The notes beneath the pieces were generated by a model that saw only the letters and a program-made list of their open reading frames with translations, ran no database searches and was not told where the DNA came from. From Stachybotrys elegans (lineage: Eukaryota; Ascomycota; Sordariomycetes; Hypocreales; Stachybotryaceae), in the NCBI GenBank assembly GCA_020746835.1, contig JAGPNK010000001.1, forward strand, positions 2,976,001 to 3,040,000: 64,000 nucleotides of DNA, read 5' to 3'. Made by a program: the position numbers and the translations under genes. Positions within the stretch are counted from its first letter, which is position 1, and each line of letters opens with the position of its first letter. Shown piece by piece: positions 10,174 through 21,670 of this stretch.

Positions 10174-12087
10174 ATTGGCTGTGAAGGGACAGGACTACGG
10201 TAGTACTGTAGGTGAATTGGTGGTGTAATGCAGTGTCAAGGCGTAGAAGAAGAACAAGAAACTGCAGAGGAAAAGAACGAATGAGGAAGGGTTGAAGAAT
10301 GAGCCGAGTCGAGGTGAGGCAAGGTACTACTAAGTAGTAGTCAGGCACCAGAGGTAGTAGTAGGTAAGTACTAATTGAGAGGGAGATGTCTCAAGGTGGT
10401 GGTGACTGGTGAGATGGAAGTGTCTGAGCCGAAGAGGAAGGAAGGAACAAAGGGAGGATGGACCTACCTTATAATACAAGGACATAAATAATGAACTACA
10501 TATGCAATGGGAGATTGCTGGGATGGATGGGCGGCTTGGTGCCGATCTGCAGCGACTTTTGCAAGTTCCCTTGACGGTGTGCAACGGCCCAAGTTGCTGT
10601 CGCCGTTGTACAAATTTGGATAGGCAACGGCCAAGACCTGGCAGCCCGGGCAGTGCCAATGCACCCAGACGCGGACACGAATAGATGACGGCGATCTCTG
10701 CCCAGCGGGGACCTGAACGGATGGACGGGCTCCAACCAGCTAGAGACTACCAAGCAGGCAGTTCTGATGCATAATCCATCATGGCTCCCCAATATAACGA
10801 CCCTTGTCCTGGCGTTGCCCATTTGGGCGTGTGATGGTGACAGCGATGTGATGAAGATCGAGGTTGGCCCTTAGTCTGTGTCCTGTCTCACATTACACAC
10901 AGGAGGAGATGGTTACAATGTACATATGCATGCGCGTAGGCGTTGCTGTGTTTGCAAAAAGTCCGTGGCTTGATTGGTAGGACAGCTGGGGGGAGGAGGT
11001 TGGGCCACAACAGCTTACGACGAATTGTTTCTATTTTCTCCCCTTCTCCCGAGCCAAAAGAAATGACTAAAAACAAGCCGTCAGCCATCAGCCATCAGCC
11101 ATCGGCCATCAGCCATCGCAATCAGCCGGCGGGCGGCCCCACGATGGGCCAGCAAAACCCTTTTTAGAGCGTGTCATGTCAATGCCATGCCATGCCAATG
11201 CCCATGCCTTTGAACGTCCATCCGAGACCATGCAGCCAATCTCGCATCGTGTCCAAGCGCGGAGATCGGCACCGCCTTGCCCCATTGGGGTCCAGCCCAT
11301 AGACCTCCCCCCCGCCCTGATTTGCTTTGGGGGAAGGGTTGGCAGGGCTTGGAGATGTTTTGTTTCGCGCTCGCAGGCAAACAAAAACAAGGCCCTCGTC
11401 CCATTGGCTGGCTGCAGCTTACTCGTTTGCACCGTCGATGCCGGCCCGCCAGTCACTTGTCCGCCAAGGCTGTGCTCCCTAGCAGCTTTACAGCCGCCCG
11501 TTACCTATGGGCCATGCCTCTCTCTTCTCTTCTCTTCTCTCCTGCCGCGGCTGAGGAGAGGATAACTGGTTGCCATGTCAGTGATACACCACTTGTCGTA
11601 CGATTCCAAGCTCCCCAAGCTCCCCAAGCGTGCCTTTTGTCTCTATTTTTGTGTGAGCGCATGATGCGTGTTTGCCGCCCCTGGCACGGCAGAAAAAGAA
11701 ACCCGGGGCTGTGGACAAAGCAACTATCCTGAATCCACAGCCGGTACTCTCGTGAATGAAAAGCAAGAGCGTACGTACGGAGTACATGCAATCATAATAA
11801 TAAGTGTGGTGGTGTGGAAAGATGAAATTTGGGTCCGACTCAAATACGTGGCTGTGCCCCATGTGGCTCAACCACTACCAGCTGTGGCGCATCTTTTTTG
11901 CCTGACATGTGAGGTGTGAGACGTACTACCGATGGCGTCAGGCAAGCCACGCCTAGACTGCCGAAAGCATCACATCCCATACGACAAACCATTGACGAAT
12001 CTCGACAAACAGCTGCCTGCAACACCTCCTCCCGCCGCGACCCATCGCAACCGCTTCGCCGAATACATCACCCACCAATCCTTCAAG
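10174..12087. other. Intergenic between divergent SOD and V-ATPase f genes
   Basis: No gene is supported in 1.9 kb. Contents: a GTACT/AGTAG-rich cluster at 10323-10373, a heptamer repeat at 11081-11115, a TCTCT run at about 11518-11541 and one TACGGAGTA word at 11776-11784. An in-frame ATG at 11932 would add 52 unconserved-looking residues to the V-ATPase f protein and is not accepted as its start. Confidence 0.5.
11081..11115 (+). repeat. Five tandem TCAGCCA heptamers
   Basis: Five head-to-tail copies of TCAGCCA, the fourth with one A-to-G change, followed by related fragments up to about 11130. A small local expansion with no known role. Confidence 0.9.
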
Positions 12088-12522
12088 ATGAAGCCCATCG
12101 TCAGCGCCGGCAACGCCTGGACGTGGTACGTGGACACCCGAACGAGACGACACATCAGCACCTCCTGAAGTCTTAAATGGATTTCTGCGGCCTACTGACA
12201 CCATCAATGCAGCACCATCGTCTCCGTGTTTGCCATGGTCATTCTGACCGTCATCGCTATTCTTTTCCGAAGCGGTCACGAGGAGTTTGTTGGGGGGACC
12301 GAGGACCCCTCGGACGGCAAGGCCGTTTCAGGCACCATCTTCACTGCCGTCATCGTCTACGCTGTGCGTGCCACCCTCCTCCCGCGCCCATCGCATCGCC
12401 CGGCCAGCTTTGGAAACAAGACCGAGAAATACTAACGACGCTCCTAGGCATTCTTCGTTTTCTGCGGTCTGCAGGGACTTCTACACGTCCGCGAGTCTCG
12501 AAGGGGCGCCATTGCCTTGTAA
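12088..12522 (+). CDS. V-type ATPase V0 subunit f (RNASEK family)
   Basis: Three small exons, 12088-12125, 12213-12363 and 12448-12522, encode only 87 residues. The protein starts MKPIVSAGNAW, has two hydrophobic helices (about residues 13-33 and 56-76) and a luminal loop containing GHEEFVGG and DPSDG, and ends in a short basic tail. From memory of the family this matches the yeast V0 subunit f (YPR170W-B, about 85 residues), the fungal counterpart of animal RNASEK. The subunit sits in the membrane sector of the proton pump in vacuole, Golgi and endosome membranes. All introns have clean GT-AG ends (GTACGT, GTGCGT) and a CTAAC branch site before the last exon. Because the longest exon is 151 nt, automated annotation often misses it. 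Confidence 0.85.
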
Positions 12523-13372
12523 TCAAACCCTACGGCTCGAAACAGCAGAATAGCGGCGGTAGATGTTGGAACAGGCGTTTCGGTTTCTTGCGGTCATTTT
12601 TATCAAACATCGGCTAGACTCGCGTGAGTCGCGGCGGACGTCATCTGAACTGGCAGAGGGTCCTTTCGAGTGTACATGTATGAGTGTTGGCATAGAAGAG
12701 TTGTGTATACAAATACATCCGTGATACCTACGCACGAGCGCGAGATACAGGTCGGTGGTAGATCGGAACACTGCAAGTTTGCCTTCTGCCTGCCCTGCTA
12801 ACGGGCACTCGATGACGGAAGCCGCAGGCAGTTAGCAACATTGAGCATCACAATTGCTCCATGTCGACTATGGCCAGTTCGCACACCATGACAGAATTTT
12901 ATCGAGAGTTCAAACATTCTCCCGACACCCACGTAACTCTGTCGTCATCGACCAAGGCGCCTCTTTTGAGTACGACATTTGCGCAGAACGCATAGTGGCT
13001 GGTCGCTTGTGTATGTGCAGCATCGGCCGATCGCCTTATCACGGTTTCTTATCACCACAAACTGCCTGGTATCATGAATTCTCAATACCGCTCTCGCTAC
13101 GGCGCCAAGGCCCATCATTTGTAGCGAATAGCTGGAAGCAGTGGAGTGTGAATGGAGCATCTCACGATGGGGTCATGGTTTATAGGCAACCGACATGTGA
13201 ATGTCGTCATCGATCGATCGTCGATGGAATTGTACGCGGGTGCGACCAACACCCATAAAACGTCTACTGTTCCCTCCTTGCGTCTCATATTCAGTCAGTC
13301 AGCGAATTATTCTACACATTGACAACCTCTGTATCGACTATTTTGCAGCAGATACTTCAACAGACGCCCAAA
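12523..13372. other. Intergenic, promoter of the SDR gene
   Basis: No gene supported. Open frames of 70-134 codons on both strands have no coding character. A CT-rich leader runs from about 13260 to the start codon at 13373. Confidence 0.5.
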
Positions 13373-14429
13373 ATGTCTGATCAGTTCCAGCAAGGTATGA
13401 TTGTGCCGTCATTCTCGCGCGCTGCTCGTCTTACATGGTGTTCCCAGGATACAAGGCCCCGGTGAGCAAGCAGAGCTTCCCGGGCACTACCGATGAGATG
13501 CCGGATCCGAAGCCCGTATACGACGAGCTTCCTGGCATCGGCGGCAACAAAGTCACGTACAAGGCTGCCGCAAAGCTCAGGGGGCTCAAGGCCCTCATCA
13601 CGGGCGGCGACAGCGGCATTGGTGCTGCGACTGCCGTTCTCTTCGCCCGCGAGGGTGCCGATTCGACCATCATCTACCTGCCCGACGAGGAGAAGGATGC
13701 CCAGGACACCAAGAAGAGGGTTAACGAGCTGGGCTGCAAGTGTCATCTGTTTGCGACCGACCTATCCAAGCGAGAGAACTGCAAAAAGGCGGTTGACTTT
13801 GCCGTGGAGCAGATGGGAGTAATCGACATTCTATTCAACAACGCTGCTTGTGAGACGAGACGACATCACTCCACGTCTTGAGAGAACCGTGCTGACATCT
13901 TGATCAGACCAGATGATGGTTGAGGACATTGCTGACCTGTCTGAAGACCAATGGGTCCACACCTTCAACGTCAACATCCATTCATACTTTTACATTACAA
14001 AGTACTCCCTGCCTCATATCAAGAAAGGCGGATCAATCATCAACAACGCCTCCATCAATGCCTACATCGGCCGTCCAGATCTCCTCGACTACACCTCCAC
14101 AAAGGGCGCCATCATCTCTTTCACTCGTGGACTGAGCAACCAGTACCTGCCCAAGGGCATTCGCGTCAATGCTGTAGCCCCGGGCCCTGGTAAGGATAAC
14201 TCCATCGTGTATTGCATGAAGAGCCGAACCTAACTTGAGAGCAGTTTGGACACCTCTCATTCCTGCTACGATGAGCGAGAAGGCTCAGGAGCAGTTTACC
14301 AGCCCCATGGGCCGACCGGCACAGCCATCCGAGATTGCCACCTGCGTCGTGTTCCTGGCCTCGAACGACAGCTCATGTGTCAGTGGTCAGACCATCCACT
14401 GCAACGGTGGCGTGGTTGTGAACGGTTGA
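13373..14429 (+). CDS. Short-chain dehydrogenase/reductase, YghA-like
   Basis: Four exons, 13373-13394, 13448-13849, 13908-14189 and 14245-14429, give 296 residues. The first exon encodes only seven residues and a split codon. The Rossmann fold begins with TGGDSGIG (about residue 57), binding NAD(P). NNA follows near 138, and the catalytic set is the Ser of INNASINAY (about 187), Tyr of YTSTK and its Lys (about 202-206). VNAVAPGPVWTPLIP is the substrate-loop region, and the C-terminus SGQTIHCNGG is typical of classical SDRs. The 45-residue N-terminal extension with KQSFPG and PGIGG resembles the bacterial YghA/YhdF aldehyde-reductase group. The substrate cannot be told. It ends 97 bp from the convergent DUF4291 gene. 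Confidence 0.9.
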
Positions 14430-14526
14430 GGACTTTCTTATTGAAAAAAAAGAGAGAAAAAACGGTAGTGAGATGAGCGCATGTAGCACATGCCTAGTTG
14501 GAGGTTGCAAGCGCACAATGTGTAAA

Positions 14527-15195
14527 TTAGTGATGCAAGCGTTTTGGATCGGCATCAACCATTTCCAAACGTTCCATGATACTCGGCGAAACATGAAATA
14601 CAGACTCGCGTGGTATCAAGCCGCGGTCCACGAGCTCTTGTGGTGTAACATCCGGCTCATCATCTAAGGTCTTCTTGAGAGCCCTTGCCATCTCGGTGAC
14701 ATCTTCGATAGCCTCGATCCATTCTTCTGCCCATGTGCCACTCAGAGCTCCTGGTATGCCTATCTGAATGCTTCGATAGGGAAGCACGTCCAGCTTGCAT
14801 GTCCGCTCCGGATCCCACTGAATGCGTACGTCGGATGATTTCTCTCGGCCTTTGGCGGTCCTGTCTGCTGCCACGTCGTGCTTCTCTGAGGCTTGGACAT
14901 GGTGGGAGAGGACGCCCTTCTCAAGCAGGGACAGGAATGCCTCGCGCTTCATCTTGATGGCGAGGATACGTGCCTGGCCCGGGTCTTTGTACGAGTAGCC
15001 GCTGCGGTACATCATCCATGCCCAGCTCGGCTTGACCCACGTCATGCGGCCAGGCTTGAAGTCGGGCGAGGCATTGAGACGCTGGGTGGTGACGGCGGCT
15101 TCGGCAATGGACACCTTGTAGGCCTGGTACACGGTGATGGTGTTTGCGTCGTAGCATGCCCGGATCTGGCGATATGGTACAGGGGATGATGCCAT
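14527..15195 (-). CDS. DUF4291 family protein
   Basis: A single exon of 222 residues covering the whole family length. Features seen are the N-terminal RQIRACYDANTITVYQAY segment, the WVKPSWAWMMYRSGY core and the IQIGIPGALSG region, all characteristic of DUF4291, a family shared by bacteria and fungi with no established activity. There is no signal peptide and no membrane helix, so it is probably cytosolic. An insertion rich in Lys and Glu (about residues 105-125) is likely a surface loop. The gene is intronless while most neighbours are split, which would be compatible with an old bacterial origin, but codon use resembles the surroundings. Confidence 0.85.
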   Translation of the reverse strand: MASSPVPYRQIRACYDANTITVYQAYKVSIAEAAVTTQRLNASPDFKPGRMTWVKPSWAWMMYRSGYSYKDPGQARILAIKMKREAFLSLLEKGVLSHHVQASEKHDVAADRTAKGREKSSDVRIQWDPERTCKLDVLPYRSIQIGIPGALSGTWAEEWIEAIEDVTEMARALKKTLDDEPDVTPQELVDRGLIPRESVFHVSPSIMERLEMVDADPKRLHH

Positions 15196-16077
15196 GGTAG
15201 CGATGGCGGCAAGGAAGGACCAACAAATAATGAACGAAAAAACGCTGTGCGGGCTGTCAAGCTGTTGCTGACTGTCTTGTCTGGCTTACCGGGCTGCCGG
15301 GCTGCCAGGTGTTATACACCGGGCCCGGCTCCGTCCGTATGGGTATGACTCTTCGCCGGCCGGCCGGAGGACTCACCTTTGCCATTTGGCCGCCTTTGCT
15401 TGATCAGGAATGGCTAGTTGGGCAAAGCCACAGCCGCTCGAAGCAAAGTCGAGAGAGATGGATGCTCAAGCTAAAAAGTCAGGTTGGCTCTACGCACCAT
15501 TAGGAGGCTTTGGCGGTTAGTAGCATGTATATTAGTAACTCGAAGGTATGTGATGCCAGAGGCGCCTTCCCTTGCATGTATGGCAGCTGACTCGAGGTCA
15601 TCCAGACATCACCTGTTGTGGGGCCATGAGCGCTAAACCACCTAAAACTTGGCATTCACGGCACCTTCCACCTGCCTGGTCGCCCACTGGTTCACGCCTA
15701 CCTTAGTTTGAGAGAGAGCCTCGCACCTTGCCTGGACCAGCAGCAACACCATCGTCATCTGGAAGCACTAGCTTTCATCTTATCATCCAGAGCTCCTTTG
15801 CTTGATTCACCAGACAGCCCCCGGCGGATTTGTTCCAACTATTTCCCCCCTCCTGATCCGTCCTTGAGTTTCCCCAAGCTCCCCGTCCAGACCCCCGCTT
15901 TGCTGGGCTCTGCTGGAGCCTGTACCAAGTAAGTGCTTGTCGAGTCGTCGAGCCGACGATAAGGCCAAGCCCAAGGTCAAGTGTTCAACAATTTCCCCCA
16001 ACCGCCATTTCCACCGTTCGCGGTTCAACACCTCCAACCCTTTCCCCTGAGCACCCGAACCTGCGCGAGACCCTTGG
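15196..16077. other. Divergent promoter region, DUF4291 and VPS9
   Basis: The two genes point away from each other across 882 bp. The right half is a CT-rich, A-poor leader for the VPS9 gene. A possible intron donor (GTAAGT at about 15930) suggests the VPS9 5' leader may be spliced. No separate gene seen. Confidence 0.45.
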
Positions 16078-18793
16078 ATGTCTCCTCCGGACGACACCTC
16101 CATCTCTACTCACCAAACTGGTGGCGAGAACACCACACTCGTCCTCAAGAAAGATGCGGATGCCGAGGTGACACTCCAAGACCCCTCGGTGGGGGTGTCG
16201 GTAGACCCTGAAACCAAAGTCAACAAAAACGACGACCTTACTAGCAGCAGCTACAACAACAACGGCGAGAGCAACAATAATGAACAAATCCCCAGTGCAG
16301 AAACGACTGTCGCCATGCCGCCTGCGCTTCACCAGGACACCCAGCCTTCTGCGCAACCTCCACCCGCCCCGACACAACTAGACCCCGGCGGGCTGGACCC
16401 GGTCTCGACAGCTCCAGTCGCTCCAAGCAAGGGGAAAGAGCCAGCCGAGCCGACGTCGCTCTTCACCGCTGAGCCTGATACACAAGACCCTACCAGTCTG
16501 CAGCGCCATACCGCTGCAGCTGCTTCCAGACCGCCGAACCTAGACCTGAGTGCCACCAAGGACACCGCCACATCTGCCCAGTATCTTTCTCCCATAACAA
16601 CCAACTATGTCGACCCTACACCGCCCACGCCCCAGACTTCGGCGCCTCCTTCGCGAACCCCTTCCAATGCCCGATCACACACATCTGACGAGCTCTCGCC
16701 CTCAAGGGCTGGACGTCGAGACGAGGACAAGAAGTACGTCAGCGAGGACGAACAGGATGGGGGCTCGAGATCGGAGATTCAGAGCATCATGGAACAGTTC
16801 AGTGAGTCGGGCGGTGGGCCAGGTGCAGAGGAGGTCATGAGTCCTAGGCTGGAGATCGCTTCGCCTATGCTCACGAGCTCCGTCCAGCACCCGCCTCGCA
16901 AGTCTAGCCTCGCGCCTCTGTCGACTTCCATGTCGAGTCAGTTCCAGGACCTGCTTGTTTTGAACAGCTCTCCCGTCAGTGCGAGGTCCAAGGAACGGAG
17001 CTTTGAGGACCAGGCGCCACCTGTTCCACCAAAGGATGGATCTTTCGGCATGCCTCCGCGGCAGCAAGACGACCTGGGAATAGGCATCGCTTCCCCGGGC
17101 TCCCCCCAGGCACCCATGTATAGGCCTCCTCCTCCAGACCCAGAGCCGGAGCCAGCGCTGCCCTTCGACTTTCACAGATTCCTCGAGCAACTGCGGAACA
17201 AGAAGGCCGACCCTGTCGCAAGATATCTCAAGTCTTTCTTGTCTGAGTTTGGAAAGCGACAATGGATGGTGCATGAGCAGGTCAAGATTATCAGCGACTT
17301 TTTGGCTTTCATCGCCAACAAGATGGCACTCTGCGAAGTGTGGAGAGACGTCTCTGATGCCGAATTCGACAATGCCCGCGAAGGCATGGAGAAGCTGGTC
17401 ATGAACCGTTTGTATACCCAGACTTTCTCTCCAGCAATCCCTCCCCCAAAGCCTATTCCTGGTGCGAAGCCCAGGCGCAAAGGGGCAGATGCCCCTATGG
17501 GACCCGGCAGGAAAGGACAGCATCAAGAGGACGTGGAGCGCGACGATATTGTAACACAAAAGATCAACATTTACGGCTGGGTAAAGGAAGAACACCTGGA
17601 CATCCCCCCGGTCGGTGACAGCGGCCGCCGATTCCTGAAGCTGGCCCAGCAAGGTAAGAGCACCAACTACATACACATTGCGAATTCTAACCCCGAATCT
17701 TCCAGAGCTGTTAAAGATCAAATCGTATAGAGCGCCTCGCGATAAAATCATCTGCGTTCTTAACTGTTGCAAGGTCATTTTTGGTACGTCCACTACCGGG
17801 ACATATGATCTGACCCATCGTGCTCATGCAAGCTGCAGGTCTCTTGAAGCACAACAAATCGGACTCCTCTGCAGACTCCTTCATGCCTCTACTAATATAC
17901 GTGGTTCTACAATCCAACCCGGAGCACCTGGTTTCGAATGTGCAATACATCCTTCGGTTCAGAAACCAGGAGAAGCTTGGTGGCGAAGCAGGATACTATC
18001 TATCCTCCTTGGTAGGCTCGTTGTACTGCTCGGAATTGCCCAGCTAACCCACAGACAGATGGGTGCCATACAGTTTGTCGAGAACCTGGACCGAACAACG
18101 CTGACAATCACCGACGAAGAATTCGAGAAAAATGTCGAGGCTGCCGTGTCCGCCATCGCAGAGAAGCATCAGGCCGAATCGCCAAGGCCGCAGCAACAAA
18201 CTGCGTACAATGAAAAGGTCTCATTGCACCAAGGAGACTCTGGCAACAACCGCGCCCCGATAGACGGACATGATCAGTACAATACTCCACGATATTCAAA
18301 CGAACAGGATCAAGGCGATGACAGAGCTGCTATTACTGGCTTATTAAGAACGATACAGAAACCTCTGACGACAATTGGCCGTATGTTTTCAGACGAAGGC
18401 AGCTCGTCATCCATGCAACCCCAAGCAACTCGCGCGTCCGCGCCATCAGCAGACCAACCTTTGGCCCATGAAGAGGAGAGAGACAGTGGGCGAAGGCCCT
18501 CTTCAAGGCATAATTTATCGGCGGAAGAGGCGGCTGCCAGGCAAGCCAGTGCCGAAGCTGCTGAAGCGGAAAGGTTGACTCGTGCCGAGCACTCCAACGT
18601 CGTGGAGACGTTGGCCGGAATGTTCCCAGACCTCGACAAGGACATCATCAGCGACGTGGTGTACCAGAAGGGGGGACGGTAAGCTATCCCGCCACCCAAC
18701 GCACACATGCAAAGGAATGGACAAAGGCTAACACGGTGTCGCGGTGTTAGGGTTGGTTTGGCGGTGGACGCATGTCTTGCTCTGTCCACGTAA
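16078..18793 (+). CDS. VPS9: Vps9-type guanine nucleotide exchange factor with CUE domain
   Basis: Exons 16078-17653, 17706-17783, 17839-18011, 18059-18678 and 18751-18793 give 829 residues. The first 360 residues are disordered and rich in Pro, Ser and Thr. From DFHRFLEQL (about 364) a helical bundle leads into the VPS9 domain. This contains KSYRAPRDKIICVLNCCKVI, the conserved PLLIYVVLQSNPEHLVSN core and GGEAGYYLSSLMGAIQFVENLD (ending about 616). A CUE domain with the MFP motif (about 788-829) closes the protein. Known family role: the VPS9 domain activates Rab5/Vps21 on endosomes, and CUE binds ubiquitin on cargo. Oddities: exon 4 has two candidate acceptors 4 nt apart (ACAGACAG), only the second of which keeps the frame. 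The last exon encodes only 13 residues but is needed to complete the CUE helix. Confidence 0.92.
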
Positions 18794-19396
18794 TTGCTTG
18801 CCGGCGAGTTCCGCCAATGTTGCCCCCAAGATGTTACCATACCTTTGATGCGATTTTACCCACCATCCTTTCACATAGAGGCCATATAAGCATTGCTTCC
18901 ACCGCTGCAACTGCAACTGCCACACGAATCATCGAATACAGCTAGCCAACATGGTACTTTGGTGCTCCAGACCAGAGATGTCCAGATATAATGGATCAAT
19001 GAAAGAAGAACTGCATTTGACTATGACATACGTACTCTGTACATGAAGTACATGTCGCCATCGTATTCTGCTCGTTGCAGCATTCTTCCAAAGCAATTAG
19101 CTCCTTTGCTCAGCCCACTGTTCAGTTCTTCCCATTTATTCATAATTTTTTCTCCCGTTCCCTATATTCTTGATCTATCATGATAAACAGGTATGGACAG
19201 ATTTCTTCAAAGTTATGTATATTGCCAGTTCAAAGAGGAAAGGAAAAAAAAAGACGGAAAAAAAAAGCGACAAATAGTCTTGAGCTGTAGAGACTGCACC
19301 TCCCAACAGAGAAAAGGGCACAGAACATAAATACTCTCCCCAGCAAGTTTCATCATTACACCACCTCATACACACCAGGGCGCTATTGCACACCAT
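18794..19396. other. Intergenic, convergent 3' flanks
   Basis: AT-rich 3' sequence between VPS9 and the FLC-like gene, with A-runs at 19245-19272. No gene seen. Confidence 0.5.
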
Positions 19397-21670
19397 CTAG
19401 TAACCTCGATAGGCGGGCTGATTGTACCCTTGGTTGCTGTATCCATAACTGGCTTGATACTGGGAAGCAACGCCGCCAGTACTGAAGGGTGCAGCGCTCT
19501 GGACAAGCGGTTGACGCGCATCGTTGGGCATGCTTGGCGTCAAGGGTCGGTACATGGGCACGGCCGAGGGGGCGAGACCCTGGCTCATGCCCTTCTCAGC
19601 CATTCCATAATCCCCGAGCGAGCTGGAGAATGAAGAGGACTTTTCATGTCCCGAGGGTGACGGGTACAGAGACCTAGATCCTGGGGCGTCGATGGTGATG
19701 GAGTTGCGGGGATCGAGAGGAGTGAGATTGTCCATATCTTTCTGCATCTTCTCTGTGAGGGGGTTAGCAACTGGATCTTGAGGGGGAGATTGAGGAAAGA
19801 AGACTGTTCTTCTCTACTTACCCATCTCCTTTCTGCGCTTGCGATGCGGGTTGGCCTTGCAGCAGGCATTGATTGCGTTCCAGATGATGAGGATAGCCAG
19901 GACACCAGTCAGGGTCGACTGGATAACGATGAGAGCAATGCCAGTAACGGTCTGCGTAGTCTGCTCGACGCCGAGTTCCTCAACGAAAACAAGAATGCAG
20001 GCAATAGATAGCACGCGGACGACTTGGATGATGATGTTGATGACGTTGCCCGAGCGGCGCTCAAAGGGACGACTCCAGAGAAGCAGGATTAGCATGAGGC
20101 CCTCAATGACGAGAACGGTGATGGTCTGGGTCATGCCTTTGCTGTCAAGACCAGCGAGAGCAATGCCCTTGAACATCATATAAGCAATGAAGGGCACAAA
20201 AAGCCACCAGCAATCCTTGCGATACGATTCGTAGAAGATTGAATACTTCATCCAAGTGGATTTGTCGTCGTAGAGACCATCTGCGCTGCCCTCTGACTCC
20301 TTGAGCTTGCGAGCTGTCGCCCAGATCTTGTAGGTGAAAAAGGCCAAGATGCCGGTAAATACGCCAAGGGTCACGCCGGCCAGCACTTTGGCAGCCCATG
20401 AGTCGCCTCTGGTGAACTGGAAGACGCAGTACAGCACCCAAATGCCGTACAGGAGAAAGACGAGAGAGGTGATAGAACGGGCGATGGTACCCCAATAGTG
20501 CTTGCGAAACCCGGCTAGGGACTGGGGGAAGTTGCCGAAGAGCGCCCAGCCCTCGAGTACGAGCTTGACGAGGAGAATGCCGACGATTATCGTAGCAACG
20601 ACGATGGCCACAACAAGGAGAATTGTCATGAAAACATTCGACTCGGGCACGGCGAGTTTCTCGACATAGCCCTGAACACCAGAGACGACATGACGAAGTC
20701 TCGTTTCTTCGCTCTCGCCACCTGACTCGGCTTGTCGGGCTAGTAGAACTGCGAGATTCTCGAGGCCGCGCTTGCGGAAACCGCCACTAGGGGTTGCCGT
20801 AGAGTTGTCGGGAAAGACGAGGGTAGCCCCCTGGAGAAAGTCGACACTGTCGTTGGAGAGATCGCCGCCAGTGCGGGAACGGAAGTCGTCAATACCCCTC
20901 TGAAGCTGAGTCCAGGGGATGATGCCGGTGGAGAAGGCGAAGTTGCTGGTAAAGCTACGGTAGATGGGCGGGTAATTGACTGACATCATGCCGTTCATGG
21001 CAAGGCCCTGGAACCATCCAACCATTTCGGTGAAGCCAGGACTGGAGGAAGCAGGTCCGGCGCCAGCACCTCCAGCACCACTGAGGGCAGCACCCACGGC
21101 GGATACACCTGACGCGACAAGGGCCACACCCATAATACCAGCGGTGACATAGGATACGGCAGGGAGATTGGCCGTCCTTCCATTGGAGACGTGAGACTGA
21201 ATGCAGGCCACATTTTGGCCATCGAGAGACTGAAGTTCGAGCGTAGCCTGAGCAGCAATGTCGGGGAACTGGAAGGCGATACCTGGGACCAGGTTTGTGT
21301 ACTCTGCTGGGATGGCTTGCTCGCCAAAAGCCGAGAAGCGACCGACGGGGACAGGGCAGAGCTGCTGGACGAAGGTGGCCTGGTCGCAAGGGTTGAATTC
21401 GTTCTCGTAGACTGAGTTGCCGTACGCGGTGACCTTGATGACAGCCTTGACTCGCTGCTCCCTGGTGCTCGAACCGGCCACATCGAAGTTGACTGTCTTG
21501 TTGCTGTTGTTGTACCCGATATTGACCTTTTCCACCTTGATATCGTTGTTGTCCATGCAGTTGGTGAAGCCGTCCGTCCTCAGAATATCATCACCCAACG
21601 CAGCCGAGGCAAATGCGCCAAGAAGTAGAACCGTCCTCCACATGTTGATTTTGATACCCGAATGAGCCAT
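19397..21670 (-). CDS. FLC/TRP-like multi-pass membrane protein
   Basis: Two exons, 21670-19822 and 19752-19397, give 734 residues. A signal peptide ends near LGDD. A luminal ML-like lipid-binding domain with paired Cys and N-glycosylation sites (about 28-165) is followed by a hydrophobic stretch and a glycine-rich linker. About eight further transmembrane helices lie between 400 and 610, including the conserved WALFGNFPQSLAGFRKHYWG region. The tail, partly from exon 2, is cytosolic and rich in Ser, Pro, Gly and Tyr. The architecture is that of yeast FLC1-3 and fission yeast Pkd2, linked to calcium handling, FAD transport into the ER and wall integrity; which activity applies here is not decided. 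The start could also be the Met ten codons later, directly before the hydrophobic signal core. The gene is convergent with VPS9. Confidence 0.9.

Noticed and set aside
11518..11541. TCTCT run as a CRISPR-like or mobile-element repeat
   Set aside because: A simple pyrimidine microsatellite with no spacers; no CRISPR array exists in this eukaryotic window.
11932..12087. Upstream in-frame ATG for the V-ATPase f gene
   Set aside because: It would add 52 residues before a protein whose yeast counterpart begins at the chosen Met; the extension has no coding character.
16702..17793. 363-codon minus-strand open frame
   Set aside because: Antisense to VPS9 exon 1; no recognisable protein content.
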